In this document: piece after piece, positions 25,996-35,731 of the stretch
Layout: every line of letters begins with the position of its first letter
Numbering within the stretch: the stretch's first letter is position 1
Assembly (NCBI GenBank): GCA_028712695.1
Contig: JAQTQZ010000002.1
Location: forward strand, 62,001 to 126,000
DNA length: 64,000 bases
DNA from: Methylovulum sp.
GTDB lineage: Bacteria > Pseudomonadota > Gammaproteobacteria > Methylococcales > Methylomonadaceae
Reading direction: 5' to 3'
Translations under genes and position numbers: made by a program
The notes under the pieces: generated by a model
Databases searched by the model: none
What the model saw: only the letters and a program-made list of their open reading frames with translations
Told to the model about the DNA's origin: nothing

Positions 25996-27276
25996 TTAAT
26001 GCCCTTTTAAACGCACTACGCCGATTAATTTCAGCATCAGTTTTTCATAAAATGGCTCGCTGATACCCTTGCGGATTTTGCGCATGAAATATTTTTCAAA
26101 GCCGATTTTTGCCCAATGCACCCATTTGCCCTCTGCCGACCAAGTGACATTGCGCGGCGGAATTTGCGGTTTGGCCAAAAATGCCACGCCGGAATCACCA
26201 AAATCGGCCAGGCACAGCGCGTTCCATGTCGCAATATGGCTAGGTTCTTTGCCTGCCAATTGATCAGCAATGTTATGGGCGGTCGCCGTCACCATCGACT
26301 CGATCATGTAACCCGTTTTGGGTGCACCGACCGGCACTGGCGTTTTCTCAACGGGCGGGATGGCGATACAAACGCCGACCGAATAGATATTTTTAAAGGT
26401 AGTGTTGCGCTGATGCCCGTCCACCAACACAAAGCCGCGCGGGTTGACCAAGCCTTCAACACCGACATTACGCACGGCATCAATGCCGGTAAATGCAGGC
26501 AACATCATCGAATGCTTGAATGGCAATTCGTGCTTTTTCTTGTCGTTGCCTTCGTCATCCACTTCGGTGACATACATCATGCCCTCTTCGATTTTATCTA
26601 CCTTGGCATTGGTTATCCATTTGATGCTTTTGTCGCGTAAGGCGCTTTCCAGCAGGCCTTTGGTGTCGCCGACCCCGCCTAAGCCCAAATGACCGATATA
26701 CGGTTCGGCAGTGACAAAAGTCATCGGCACTTGGTCGCGGATTTTGCGTTTGCGCAATTCGGTTTCCAATATCATTAGATACTCGTAGGCGGGGCCATAA
26801 CAGGATGCGCCTTGCACCGCACCGATAATAATTGGCCCTGGGTTTTCCATAAACTTGTCCCAATCTTGGGCGGCAACTGCGGCATGGTCAACATGGCAGA
26901 CGGATGAGGTATAGCCATCGGGGCCTAAACCTGGAACTTCATCAAATGCCAAACGCGGGCCGGTGGCAATGATAAGGTAATCGTAATTAACAGCTGAGCC
27001 GTCGGCCAACAAGACTTGGTTGTTGATTGGATCTATTTTGGTGGCGGCTTTCTGGATAAACTCGATGCCTTTCTTTTTCATTACCGGCGCCAGTTCGATT
27101 TTTAAATCTTCCGGTTTGCGCCACTTTGGTGGTACCCACGGGTTTGACGGGACAAAATGAAAGGTAGGGCTATCAGAAATCACGATGACCTCATGATTTT
27201 TTTTGACAGTTTCTTTCATTTCATAAGCCATAGGTACACCGCCTATGCCTGCACCTAACACTACTATTCGAGCCAT
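25996..27276 (-). CDS. sqr: Sulfide:quinone oxidoreductase-type FAD flavoprotein
   Basis: A 426-residue flavoprotein with the FAD dinucleotide-binding motif [15 protein letters not shown] and the second motif [12 protein letters not shown]. Cys residues in [22 protein letters not shown] and [11 protein letters not shown] sit where sulfide:quinone oxidoreductases have their redox cysteines. The C-terminus is basic and amphipathic, suiting membrane attachment. It likely oxidises sulfide and passes electrons to the quinone pool. Subtype cannot be fixed here, and a flavocytochrome-c-like alternative is less likely without a signal peptide. Confidence 0.85.
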   Translation of the reverse strand: MARIVVLGAGIGGVPMAYEMKETVKKNHEVIVISDSPTFHFVPSNPWVPPKWRKPEDLKIELAPVMKKKGIEFIQKAATKIDPINNQVLLADGSAVNYDYLIIATGPRLAFDEVPGLGPDGYTSSVCHVDHAAVAAQDWDKFMENPGPIIIGAVQGASCYGPAYEYLMILETELRKRKIRDQVPMTFVTAEPYIGHLGLGGVGDTKGLLESALRDKSIKWITNAKVDKIEEGMMYVTEVDDEGNDKKKHELPFKHSMMLPAFTGIDAVRNVGVEGLVNPRGFVLVDGHQRNTTFKNIYSVGVCIAIPPVEKTPVPVGAPKTGYMIESMVTATAHNIADQLAGKEPSHIATWNALCLADFGDSGVAFLAKPQIPPRNVTWSAEGKWVHWAKIGFEKYFMRKIRKGISEPFYEKLMLKLIGVVRLKGH

Positions 27277-27377
27277 GATGTTCTCCTCATTAGTTATTGT
27301 GTGCCATGTTGTTAGTGTGGCGTCATTATAAAAATGCCGCCCCTAATAGAAAGCGGGGGTAGCATTCCTTACGAATA

Positions 27378-27391
27378 TTAGCACTTGCTAA
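27378..27391. promoter_or_regulatory. Palindromic operator-like site between sqr and the efflux operon
   Basis: TTAGCACTTGCTAA is a perfect palindrome with a 2-base centre, located between divergent sqr (start 27276) and the tolC-like gene (start 27501). A shorter ATTC-N5-GAAT repeat lies just before it at 27364-27376. The arrangement suits a shared regulator; none is encoded nearby. Confidence 0.4.
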
Positions 27392-27500
27392 AATACTATT
27401 CAAATACTAAACTTCATTATTCGAGTTTAATTGCCTTTCAACAATTTACCAGCGAAACTATCTTAAATCCGCTCCAATTAACTCCGTCCAGAGAGTCAGT

Positions 27501-28892
27501 ATGCCTAAACTAACCAACAAACAGACCCTAAGCCTGGTTGTTTTGATGACGCTACCTTACTTGTCCGGCATTGCGGATGATAAGTTCAAATTAGCCGACA
27601 ATCCAGCGGCTGATGCCCACGTTAGCGGGCAATCTTTTACGTTAGCCCAAGCGATTGATTACGCCCTGGCTAACAATCCTGATATGCAAATTGCGGCGGA
27701 GCGTATCGGTGAGGCAGAAGCACAATTGGGGGTGGCGTTGTCCGCCTTTTATCCGCAAGTGACTGCCCGTGTGGGTTACGAAAGCTCTAATAATCCGGCC
27801 CGCGTGTTTGCCATGATTGTCGCGCAAAGGCGTTTTGATAGTGGCTCGATTGCCAACATCAACCAGCCCGGTTTCCATGAAGATTTCCGGCCGGAAATAA
27901 CCGGAAAAATGTCGTTGTACCGTGGTGGCCAAGACCTTTACAACAGCGAGGCGGCAAAGCTAGGCATAAGGTCTGCCGAACTGGAACAATCCGCGCTGCA
28001 CAACGCACTCATTCAAGCCGTTACCGCCTCGTATTACGGTTATTTGGCGGCGCTGGAAGCGCATAAAATCGCGCAGGACTCCATTGCCGCCATCAACAGC
28101 GAATTGGAGCAGACCCGCAAGCGATACGCGGCGGGGACTGTGCTGAAATCAGATGTGCTATCGTTGGAAGTGCAACTGGCGGATGCCCAGAGTGCAGAAA
28201 TCAGGACAGCTAACGGTATCGAACTCGCGCAGACCAGTATGGCCACATTGCTCGGTAAGTCAGCACATCAGGCTTTTACAATTGCACCGTCAGCCAACCT
28301 GCCTAAACCCGTATTAGCCACAGCATTCAATGCGCTGCTGGATCAGGCTTTGGTGCAAAGGCCTGAAATTAAAGCCGCCGCCACGCAAGTGGCAATTAGC
28401 GAAAAACAGTTAAAAAGCGAGCAGGGCGCTTATTTACCCAGAGCCGATGCGTTTGTCAGTTACGGGCAAAATAGCGCTGAACCGGGGTTTTCAGCTAACA
28501 GGGATAATGTCACCGTCGGTGTGGCTGTTGAAATGGATTTGTTTTCCGGTTTTAGCACCCAGCAACGGGTTAGTGCCGCGACCCGCAAAGCCGCAGAAGC
28601 CAGGGAAACAGAGCGTAAGATCAAGCTGGTTATAGAGCAGGAGGTCAGGACGGCCTACCTGCAACTCGAAGAGGCGCTGGCACGGTTGCATGTGGCTGAA
28701 ACATCAGTTGCCGCTAGTGATGAGGCCTTACGGTTGGTGAACGAACAACGGCGGGCGGAAGTGGTGACGGTCACCCGTTACCTCGAATCCGAAGTTGCCA
28801 GAAATAAAGCCCACTCCAACACGATTGCCGCACGTTATGATGCGTTGAGTGCTGAAGCAGCGTTAAAAAAAGCCATCGGCGCCTGGAAATAA
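27501..28892 (+). CDS. TolC-family outer-membrane efflux protein
   Basis: A 463-residue protein with the two-fold OEP repeat: FTLAQAIDYALANNPDMQIAAERIGEAEAQLG near the start, and a second half around LDQALVQRPEIKAAATQVAISEKQLKSEQ with long helices rich in Ala, Glu and Gln. The N-terminus has a signal-like segment (TLSLVVLMTLPYLSGIADD). It forms the outer-membrane channel for the adaptor and RND pump that follow, 10 bases downstream. Confidence 0.9.
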   Translation: MPKLTNKQTLSLVVLMTLPYLSGIADDKFKLADNPAADAHVSGQSFTLAQAIDYALANNPDMQIAAERIGEAEAQLGVALSAFYPQVTARVGYESSNNPARVFAMIVAQRRFDSGSIANINQPGFHEDFRPEITGKMSLYRGGQDLYNSEAAKLGIRSAELEQSALHNALIQAVTASYYGYLAALEAHKIAQDSIAAINSELEQTRKRYAAGTVLKSDVLSLEVQLADAQSAEIRTANGIELAQTSMATLLGKSAHQAFTIAPSANLPKPVLATAFNALLDQALVQRPEIKAAATQVAISEKQLKSEQGAYLPRADAFVSYGQNSAEPGFSANRDNVTVGVAVEMDLFSGFSTQQRVSAATRKAAEARETERKIKLVIEQEVRTAYLQLEEALARLHVAETSVAASDEALRLVNEQRRAEVVTVTRYLESEVARNKAHSNTIAARYDALSAEAALKKAIGAWK

Positions 28893-28902
28893 AGGAAAAC
28901 TC

Positions 28903-29988
28903 ATGTCACAAACCGACCTAAAAAAGCCCAATAAACTCATTATGTTGGCAGTCGCTATCGTGGTGCTGATCCTGTTGTTGCTTTATATGCAGGGTAGTTT
29001 CGTCAGCAAGGTAGACCCTGGCGTAACCCAACCGGCAACCGCCACCACCAGCTCAAAGGGTAATACGGCACAAGTCGAAAAAAGGACGGTTGATGACATC
29101 CTTACTTGGCCTGGCACGGTGCGTTCCCGAACAGTTGCCAATATCTCGCCAAAAATGACCGCGCGGATTATCGACATTAAAGTCAATGCCGGCGACAAGA
29201 TCAAAAAAGGCGATATTATCGCCAAACTCGATGAACGCGACATCCATGCCCAAGAAAACCAAGCCTTGGCGGGGGTTGCCAGTGCCAGCGCACAAGCAAA
29301 CAGGGCGAAAGCCGATGCGCAACGCACCCGATCTTTGTACAGCAAGGATGCCGCAACGCGTGAAAACTTGGATGCCGTGGTGGCGCAGGAAAAATCAGCG
29401 CAAGCCTCAGTGAACCAAGCGATGAGTGCAGTTAATGAAATCAGGACGCATCTGGATGACGCCGTATTACGCGCGCCGTTTGACGGGATTGTGGTCAAAC
29501 GCCTTAAAGAACCTGGCGATATGGGGCTGGCTGGCGTTCCAATCGTGACTATTCAAACACCGAAAGGTCTGCGGCTGGAAGCCGATGTACCCACCACTTG
29601 TGCAGGCCGTGTTAACATCGGCATGACTGTTACCGTGCGCATCGACACCTTACGGCAAACAACGACAGGGCAGGTTGATGAAATTATCCCCGAGGTTGAT
29701 CCGCAAACCCGCACCCAACTCATTAAAATTGCCCTACCTGCTATCGAAGGCTTACAGCCAGGCCATTTTGGCTGGTTGGAACAAGCCTGCGACCAGCACG
29801 AGGCCTTGTTGATACCGGTAAGCGCCGTGCAGCATATCGGCCAACTGGAAGTAGTCCAGGTGCTGGCGGACGGCAAGCAAACCATGCGCCACATCCGGAC
29901 TGCGAAGACCTTTGGCGACCAGATTGAAGTGTTGTCCGGTTTGCACGCAGGCGAAACTGTCATTGCCAACCCCGCACAGGTGCAATGA
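28903..29988 (+). CDS. RND efflux periplasmic adaptor (HlyD/AcrA-like)
   Basis: A membrane fusion protein of 361 residues. An N-terminal membrane segment (IMLAVAIVVLILLLLYM) is followed by a lipoyl-like half (PKMTARIIDIKVNAGDKIKKGDIIAKLDERD), an alpha-helical hairpin around residues 110-175, and the second lipoyl half (LRAPFDGIVVKRLKEPGD). The C-terminal beta domains end with LHAGETVIANPAQVQ. It bridges pump and TolC-like channel. Its stop overlaps the start of the pump gene by four bases (ATGA). Confidence 0.92.
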   Translation: MSQTDLKKPNKLIMLAVAIVVLILLLLYMQGSFVSKVDPGVTQPATATTSSKGNTAQVEKRTVDDILTWPGTVRSRTVANISPKMTARIIDIKVNAGDKIKKGDIIAKLDERDIHAQENQALAGVASASAQANRAKADAQRTRSLYSKDAATRENLDAVVAQEKSAQASVNQAMSAVNEIRTHLDDAVLRAPFDGIVVKRLKEPGDMGLAGVPIVTIQTPKGLRLEADVPTTCAGRVNIGMTVTVRIDTLRQTTTGQVDEIIPEVDPQTRTQLIKIALPAIEGLQPGHFGWLEQACDQHEALLIPVSAVQHIGQLEVVQVLADGKQTMRHIRTAKTFGDQIEVLSGLHAGETVIANPAQVQ

Positions 29989-32900
29989 TGGATGAGCTAC
30001 AGACGCCCAAACCCAGACGTGGCCTGACGACCAAAATCGTCAAGGTCTTCACCACCTCGCAGCTGTCGATCCTGTTCCTGATTATTTCCCTGCTAGCGGG
30101 TGCGGCGGCGCTGCTGCTGACACCGCGCGAAGAAGACCCGCAAATCGTCGTGCCGGTCATGGATGTGATGATCCAATACCCCGGCGCGTCCAGTGAAGAA
30201 GTCGAAAAACTGGTGGCGACGCCGCTGGAGGTGCTGCTCAAACAGATAGAAGGCGTCGAATACGTGTATTCGATCTCCAAGCCGGGTATGGCAGTGGTTA
30301 CCGTGCGCTATTATGTCGGCGAGGATTTTGAGGACAGCCTGGTTAAAACTTGGGACAGGCTCATGTCCAACCAGAACCTTATCCCTCCAGGCGTTGCCAG
30401 CTGGACAGTGAGCCCGGTTGAAATCGACAACGTGCCTATCGTGTTGCTGACGTTATCATCGCAAAATGATTTGCAAGATGCTTCGGCCTTAAGGCGTATC
30501 GCCGATGAGCTGATTATCGCGCTGCGCGGCGTTGAGGATGTCGGCAAAAGTTGGGTGGTTGGCGGCGAACAGCGGCGCGTGTCGGTTTACGCCAACCCTG
30601 CCAGCCTGACCGCGCACGGCGTGACGCTGGGCGACATCACGCAGGCGTTGGCGAATGCCAATGTCAACCTCCAAGCCGGCAGTTTTGAGCGCGGCAACAA
30701 GGAAATCCTGCTCGAAGCAGGCCCGCACTTCACGTCATCGGCAGACGTCGCCGCGACCGTCATCAAGAGCGTCGACGGCAGGCCAGTTTATCTGCGTGAC
30801 GTCGCCCGCATTGAAGATGGCCCTGCCGATGTCAACCATTACACCCGCACCGGCTTCGGCCCTGGCGTTGCCGGGCTGCCGACTATCGGCGCGGCTTCCG
30901 GCAAACAGCCGGAAGTTGGCGAAGAGCGGCAGATGGTGACTATCGCCGTCGCCAAGCGCAAAGGCAGCAATGCTGTAGAGGTTGCTAGAGCAGTCATCGC
31001 CAATGTCGAAAAATTGCGCGGCACGCTGGTGCCTGACGATGTGCTCATCAGCATCAGCCGAGATTATGGCGAAACCGCAAACCACAAGGTTAATGAGCTG
31101 GTTAAGCATTTGAGTTTCGCCATCGTCATTATCGTCGTGCTGCTGGCGTTCTCGTTAGGGCTGAAAGAATCCTTCATCGTCTCGCTTGCCGTGCCGATGA
31201 CGCTGGCACTGACCTTGTTACTGGATTATATTTCCGGCTACACCATCAACCGGGTGACCTTGTTTGCGTTGATCCTGTCGCTGGGCTTGCTGGTCGATGA
31301 CCCTATCGTCGATGTCGAAAACATCCACCGGCACTATAAACTAGGCAAGGAATCCCCGCTTGATGCCCTGTTGACGGCAGTTGATGAAGTCAGGCCACCG
31401 ACCATTTTGGCAACTTTCACGGTAATTGTGTCTTTTTTGCCGATGTTTTTTATCACCGGCATGATGGGGCCGTATATGGCGCCGATGGCGTTTAACGTGC
31501 CTATCGCCATGATCGTCTCGCTGATCGTCGCCTTTACCGTCACGCCCTGGGCCAGTTACAAACTGCTGAAAAGCAGCCACAATGATAGCCAGGGCGGCCA
31601 TGGCGAAGAACCCGAAGAGTTAAAAGAAACGGTTATTTATCGTGTTTACCACGCCGCACTGGCACCGCTGATTGCGACTTCAGGCCGCGCCAAACTGTTT
31701 TTACTGATTGTGTTCATCGCGTTTGTCGGCTCGGCAATGCTGGCGGTGACCCGCGCCGTGCCGCTCAAACTCTTGCCGTTTGACAACAAAAACGAGCTGC
31801 AAGTGTTGATTGACATGCCCGCCGGTACGGCGCTGGAGCAAACCGATGAAGTCGCCCGTGCATTAGGCGCTTACCTGGCTACCGTTAACGAAGTCACCGA
31901 TTACCAAACCTATACCGGCCTGGCCTCGCCTATGGATTTTAACGGCATGGTCCGCCATTATTATTTGCGTAGCGGCGGTCAGTTAGGGGAAATTAGGATC
32001 AACCTGTTGCCAAAAGACGAGCGTGAGCAGCAATCCCACGAAATCGCCTTGCGCATCCGCTCTGAGATTGGGCGCATCGGCAAAAAATACGGCGCGAACC
32101 TTAAAATCGTCGAAATGCCGCCCGGCCCGCCGGTGTTGTCCGGCTTGGTTGCGGAAATCTATGGCCCGCCGGAAGCCAGCATGGACAGTTTGATCGCCGT
32201 TTCCAAACGCGTCCGCACCGACATGGAAAAAACCGAGGGTGTGGTTGATGTCGATGATTTTTCCGAAACATCGCATGACAAGGTGCATTTCCAGCTGGAC
32301 AGAGAAAAAGCCGCGCTGTCCGGTATCAGCGTTGCCGAAGTCGCCAACACCTTAAGCACCGCCGTCGCCGGTCAAACTGTCGGCATTGTCCATCTGGACA
32401 GCGAACGTCAACCCTTGGAAATCACCTTGCAACTGCCCCGCGCCTTGCGCTCTTCCGTGCCGGATTTGCTGGCGTTGCGCGTCAAAACCGACAAAGGCGC
32501 GATGCTGCCGCTGAGCGAAATCGGCACCGCCCGCATTGAAATCGAAGACCAGCCGATTTATCACAAGAACCTGAAGCGCCTTAATTATGTGATTGCCGAA
32601 ATGGCGGGACGCAGCCCAGTGGAAGCGGTGTTTGACCTGAATGATGTCTTCGCAGAACGCCCGTTGCCGGAAGGTTACAGCGCCGAATTGGCGGGCGAAG
32701 GGGAATGGAAAATCACCGTCGATGTGTTCCGCGATTTGGGGCTGGCCTTCGCCGCCGCGCTGGTGATGATCTACATTTTGCTGGTCGGGCAGACTGGCTC
32801 GCTGACCGTGCCGTTGGTGATGATGATCGCCATCCCGCTGACCGTCATCGGCATCATGCCCGGCTTCTGGCTGCTTAACCTGTTCATGGCAACCCCCGTT

Positions 32901-33266
32901 GCCGGTTACCCAAACCCGATTTATTTCACCGCCACCGCAATGATCGGCATGATTGCGCTGGCCGGCATAGTCGTGCGCAACTCCATCATTTTAATCGACT
33001 TTATCGAACGCATCCGCGCCCGCGCCAACACCAACACCACGCTGGCTGAAGCACTGATAGAAGCCGGCGCAATCCGCTTGCGGCCTATTTTCCTCACCGC
33101 AGGAGCCGCAATGTTCGGCGCGTTTGTGATTATATTAGACCCCATATTTTCAGGCTTGGCGTGGAGCTTTATCTTCGGTATCTTCGCGTCAACGCTGTTT
33201 TCACTGCTGGTGATACCTACGGTTTATTTTTTGATTAATAAAGATAAACCGGCTGGCTTGGATTAG
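29985..33266 (+). CDS. RND-family efflux pump permease
   Basis: A 1093-residue inner-membrane proton-driven pump. The N-terminal TM1 is followed by REEDPQIVVPVMDVMIQYPGAS, typical of a subgroup of RND pumps. The TM4 proton-relay region reads LGLLVDDPIVDVENIHRHY, keeping the paired Asp, and the second half repeats with GMIALAGIVVRNSIILIDFI. Two large periplasmic loops are present. The substrate is unknown. The charged relay and divergence from sqr raise the possibility of exporting a toxic sulfur or metal-related compound, but general drug or solvent efflux is equally possible. Confidence 0.92.
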   Translation: MMDELQTPKPRRGLTTKIVKVFTTSQLSILFLIISLLAGAAALLLTPREEDPQIVVPVMDVMIQYPGASSEEVEKLVATPLEVLLKQIEGVEYVYSISKPGMAVVTVRYYVGEDFEDSLVKTWDRLMSNQNLIPPGVASWTVSPVEIDNVPIVLLTLSSQNDLQDASALRRIADELIIALRGVEDVGKSWVVGGEQRRVSVYANPASLTAHGVTLGDITQALANANVNLQAGSFERGNKEILLEAGPHFTSSADVAATVIKSVDGRPVYLRDVARIEDGPADVNHYTRTGFGPGVAGLPTIGAASGKQPEVGEERQMVTIAVAKRKGSNAVEVARAVIANVEKLRGTLVPDDVLISISRDYGETANHKVNELVKHLSFAIVIIVVLLAFSLGLKESFIVSLAVPMTLALTLLLDYISGYTINRVTLFALILSLGLLVDDPIVDVENIHRHYKLGKESPLDALLTAVDEVRPPTILATFTVIVSFLPMFFITGMMGPYMAPMAFNVPIAMIVSLIVAFTVTPWASYKLLKSSHNDSQGGHGEEPEELKETVIYRVYHAALAPLIATSGRAKLFLLIVFIAFVGSAMLAVTRAVPLKLLPFDNKNELQVLIDMPAGTALEQTDEVARALGAYLATVNEVTDYQTYTGLASPMDFNGMVRHYYLRSGGQLGEIRINLLPKDEREQQSHEIALRIRSEIGRIGKKYGANLKIVEMPPGPPVLSGLVAEIYGPPEASMDSLIAVSKRVRTDMEKTEGVVDVDDFSETSHDKVHFQLDREKAALSGISVAEVANTLSTAVAGQTVGIVHLDSERQPLEITLQLPRALRSSVPDLLALRVKTDKGAMLPLSEIGTARIEIEDQPIYHKNLKRLNYVIAEMAGRSPVEAVFDLNDVFAERPLPEGYSAELAGEGEWKITVDVFRDLGLAFAAALVMIYILLVGQTGSLTVPLVMMIAIPLTVIGIMPGFWLLNLFMATPVAGYPNPIYFTATAMIGMIALAGIVVRNSIILIDFIERIRARANTNTTLAEALIEAGAIRLRPIFLTAGAAMFGAFVIILDPIFSGLAWSFIFGIFASTLFSLLVIPTVYFLINKDKPAGLD

Positions 33267-33270
33267 CGAG

Positions 33271-33346
33271 GTAGGTTGGGGTGAGGTACGAACCCCAACG
33301 CATCAACGCGGCAAATTTTGGGGTTCCTCGCGTCACCCCAACCTAC
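33271..33346. repeat. Palindromic repeat, family A copy 2 (inverted)
   Basis: The reverse complement of the element at 25526-25600: it starts GTAGGTTGGGGTGAGG and ends CGCGTCACCCCAACCTAC, with a different loop. It lies four bases after the RND pump stop and may act as its terminator. Confidence 0.85.
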
Positions 33347-33364
33347 GGGCTTGTTGAGAAATAA

Positions 33365-34774
33365 TCAGCCAATAAATGATAATGCCGAATTGATTAATTT
33401 CTCGTCGGATTTAATTTTTTTTAACCGTTTTGACAAGCTATCTTTATCAGGAGGTAAATCGAGGAATTCATTAGCTTTGCCAATTGAGTCAAACTCTTCT
33501 GCTCTATCAAGATGGAATTTTATAAGTTCATGAAAATAATACTGTAACTGAAAGCAGTTTATTTTTGCTTCCGAACTCTGATCTCCTGCATGTACGCTTC
33601 CATTCCTATATTCTCTCAGATGCTCCAGTATTTGCTTATGATAATCATGTTCTGTAAAGAGAAATGAACAGCGTTTTATAAGCGAATCGGGTTTCTCTTG
33701 TGATGAGAACAAGACTGTAAGGTTCTCTATCGCCCCCCATGATTTAATCAGCGCGTTATTTTGATCTCTTTCATCGAACGCCCGCACATACCGTAACAGA
33801 GCATCTTTTAATTTTTCGGAATATCTCGATTTATTTAATTGTGTCAGATAGTATTCGTTACATTTTTCAAAGTTGCCGTTATTCCACGGATTAAATAATT
33901 GAGCTTGGACAAAATTTGGTTCATACCAAAATGGTGTGTTGCTTGCCAGTTCGCCATCTTCGTTGTGTACTGTGTGAATTTGACCGAGTCTTATTCTATT
34001 AATGGGTTCCCATTCATCTTCACCAGAGTACATTGGGTTCGATAAAAGACACCATATTGCTCTCTGTAAATCAAGATAATACAGGGCTTTTGTAACTGCC
34101 CTGTTTGCGGACTTTTCTTTAACAGTAACTATTATCTTGCTGTAATCGTTAGCGTCATTAACACTGGAAATTGAATGTTGAAGAGATGTTTTAATTGTTT
34201 TAATTGCTGTTTTCCGAGCAGTCACATATTCTTTTGGAAAATCACCATCTAACAATTCAATCTTATCCTTTTTGCAATTTTCAATCTCAATGATTCTAGA
34301 CTGCTGTAGTTTGGGTAATGAGATACTGCTGAGTATGTGAAAAACCGACTCTCTTGTTGCGTTTTGCTGTTTAAAAAGTTCATTTATCTTTTTTATCACA
34401 CTTTCTTTAGTTAGTTTTTCAGGAACGCATATAGCTTGCCATATATATTTTTTTCTCTCTATTCCATCTAACTCTTTTGGAAAATCAATCATGGTTTCCA
34501 ATGCCGACCTAGCAAAATAGACTTCAACACCAGAAAATGACACTTTTCCGTTATCATGTTTCTTCATATTCTCTATATTGTCCAGAATGACATTAGGGTT
34601 TAGATTGTTTTTTTTCTTCCATTTAATCATTGTGAAATTACCAGCAGTCAAAAGGGTGGTTGATAATCGTGAAACGTCAATATCCACAAGCAGCCATACG
34701 CCGCCTTCATATTCATATTCAGAGTTAGCTATTAACTTTCCTAGCGTAGCCCGTAGGGCGGTTTCGCGAAGCAA
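33365..34774 (-). CDS. HEPN-like domain protein (Rx4H), start inside a repeat
   Basis: A 469-residue protein, clearly more AT-rich than its neighbours. The C-terminal third is all-helical and contains SWGAIENLTVLF followed by REYRNGSVHAGDQ, whose R-x4-H fits the RNase motif of HEPN domains, in particular the ApeA-like group. The N-terminal part is not recognised. The only start in the track is a TTG lying within a palindromic repeat, and the first dozen residues (LRETALRATLGK) are repeat-derived. The original 5' end was therefore probably replaced, and the gene may be truncated. A role in anti-phage or toxin-type RNA cleavage is suggested by the motif only. Confidence 0.55.
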   Translation of the reverse strand: MLRETALRATLGKLIANSEYEYEGGVWLLVDIDVSRLSTTLLTAGNFTMIKWKKKNNLNPNVILDNIENMKKHDNGKVSFSGVEVYFARSALETMIDFPKELDGIERKKYIWQAICVPEKLTKESVIKKINELFKQQNATRESVFHILSSISLPKLQQSRIIEIENCKKDKIELLDGDFPKEYVTARKTAIKTIKTSLQHSISSVNDANDYSKIIVTVKEKSANRAVTKALYYLDLQRAIWCLLSNPMYSGEDEWEPINRIRLGQIHTVHNEDGELASNTPFWYEPNFVQAQLFNPWNNGNFEKCNEYYLTQLNKSRYSEKLKDALLRYVRAFDERDQNNALIKSWGAIENLTVLFSSQEKPDSLIKRCSFLFTEHDYHKQILEHLREYRNGSVHAGDQSSEAKINCFQLQYYFHELIKFHLDRAEEFDSIGKANEFLDLPPDKDSLSKRLKKIKSDEKLINSALSFIG

Positions 34775-34780
34775 ACCGCC
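34757..34780. repeat. Short palindromic repeat at the HEPN-like gene start
   Basis: GGCGGTTT and AAACCGCC are separated by CGCGAAGC, next to CCCGTAGG. It is similar in style to the repeat at 34869 and supplies the TTG start of the HEPN-like ORF. Confidence 0.7.
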
Positions 34781-34868
34781 AATTGATGCACCACATCAAA
34801 ACAATCATTGGAGATAAAAAAACAGCCGGGAAAGTCCATGCACCTTTTAGCCTCAAGGCTTGGATTAT

Positions 34869-34895
34869 GGCGGATTGCCTCACGGCGAATCCGCC
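34869..34895. repeat. Short palindromic repeat, GGCGGATT/AATCCGCC
   Basis: GGCGGATT and AATCCGCC flank an 11-base loop, followed by CTACA. This is a common form of small dispersed bacterial palindrome. It lies in a gap between the HEPN-like gene and the nuclease fragment. Confidence 0.7.
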
Positions 34896-34959
34896 CTACA
34901 GCTCTTGCCCGCGTATTTTCGCCATTCGATCACCCCTCTCCTGAAAATATCCAACTCCA

Positions 34960-35334
34960 TCAAAACATCTCAAACCGTGCCAAATAGCCGAAATGATCGG
35001 ACACGATGGGATAGAAATGGCCGTTAAAAATGACATCCATGGATTTGATCCTCATCGGGTTGCCGTTGCGCTTAAAAATGTAATCAATGCGTTTGGGCGG
35101 GGAGTTTTTCCAGCCGTCTATTTGCCCTTGGTAGCTGGGTTGGTAAAAACGATGGGGGTGCAATTCGTGGAATTGATCCACGTATTCGGCGTTGCCGACG
35201 ATGTGCTCATACGCGTGGCTTCCGGCGGGGGCGTTGAAATCGCCAGCGATTAAATCACCCACATCAATTCCATTTTTGCCACCTGATAATGGTTTTGCCC
35301 TAAAGTTAAAGCTTGATAGTCCTAGTGCCTTCAA
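34960..35334 (-). pseudogene. C-terminal fragment of an endonuclease/exonuclease/phosphatase family protein
   Basis: The residues LIAGDFNAPAGSHAYEHI, PPKRIDYIFKRNG and IVSDHFGYLARFE match the C-terminal half of the EEP (DNase I-like) fold, including catalytic GDFN and SDH motifs. The N-terminal half, with the metal-binding Glu, is absent: upstream DNA belongs to another ORF, and the listed start is an internal TTG. A full protein would be about twice this length, so this is a truncated gene. It overlaps the 3' end of the small basic membrane protein gene by 29 bases. Confidence 0.75.
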
Positions 35335-35590
35335 CGGGTGTTGGTGGTAACTGTTCTGGGTTAGTAAGCAACCCGTATATTATTATTCCCCCACCTATCA
35401 AAATTGAAACAGTTATGATTGAAGCAGTTATGCGTATTTGTTTTATCTTTTTTTTATTTTTTGATTGCGTTGTCCTTCTACTTTTTTTTCGGCTGTCTTT
35501 TTGCCTTGGGTTCAGCCTATGATTTTCTTTTTGGCTGGACTTGCTGTTGCTTGGCTTTTCTTTCATGTAATCGCGGTCTTGTAAGCTCAT
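35306..35590 (-). CDS. Small basic single-pass membrane protein, hypothetical
   Basis: 94 residues: a very Lys/Arg/Ser-rich N-terminus (KDSRKKSRRTTQSKNKKKIK) followed by one membrane helix (ITASIITVSILIGGGIIIYGLL) and a short Pro-rich tail. The ATG has GGGGGAA well placed upstream, which supports translation. The family is not recognised. Its 3' end overlaps the truncated nuclease, so its own C-terminus may be altered too. Confidence 0.5.
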   Translation of the reverse strand: MSLQDRDYMKEKPSNSKSSQKENHRLNPRQKDSRKKSRRTTQSKNKKKIKQIRITASIITVSILIGGGIIIYGLLTNPEQLPPTPVEGTRTIKL

Positions 35591-35731
35591 ATTATTCCCC
35601 CGTTTGACGTTATTGATTAAACCATTTTCTTTTATTTAGGTTCTGTTGATAGAGCACTGAGAGTAGGTTCCCGTTTACCAAATTGGTCGCTTGGCAATCA
35701 AAATTGTAATAAAAACGTAGTAAAAAAAGCT

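Noticed and set aside
26116-26640. 174-residue plus-strand ORF opposite sqr
   Set aside because: Antisense shadow of a well-supported flavoprotein gene.
30735-31109. Long minus-strand ORFs opposite the RND pump
   Set aside because: GC-rich antisense frames of a clear pump gene; no start signals or family patterns.
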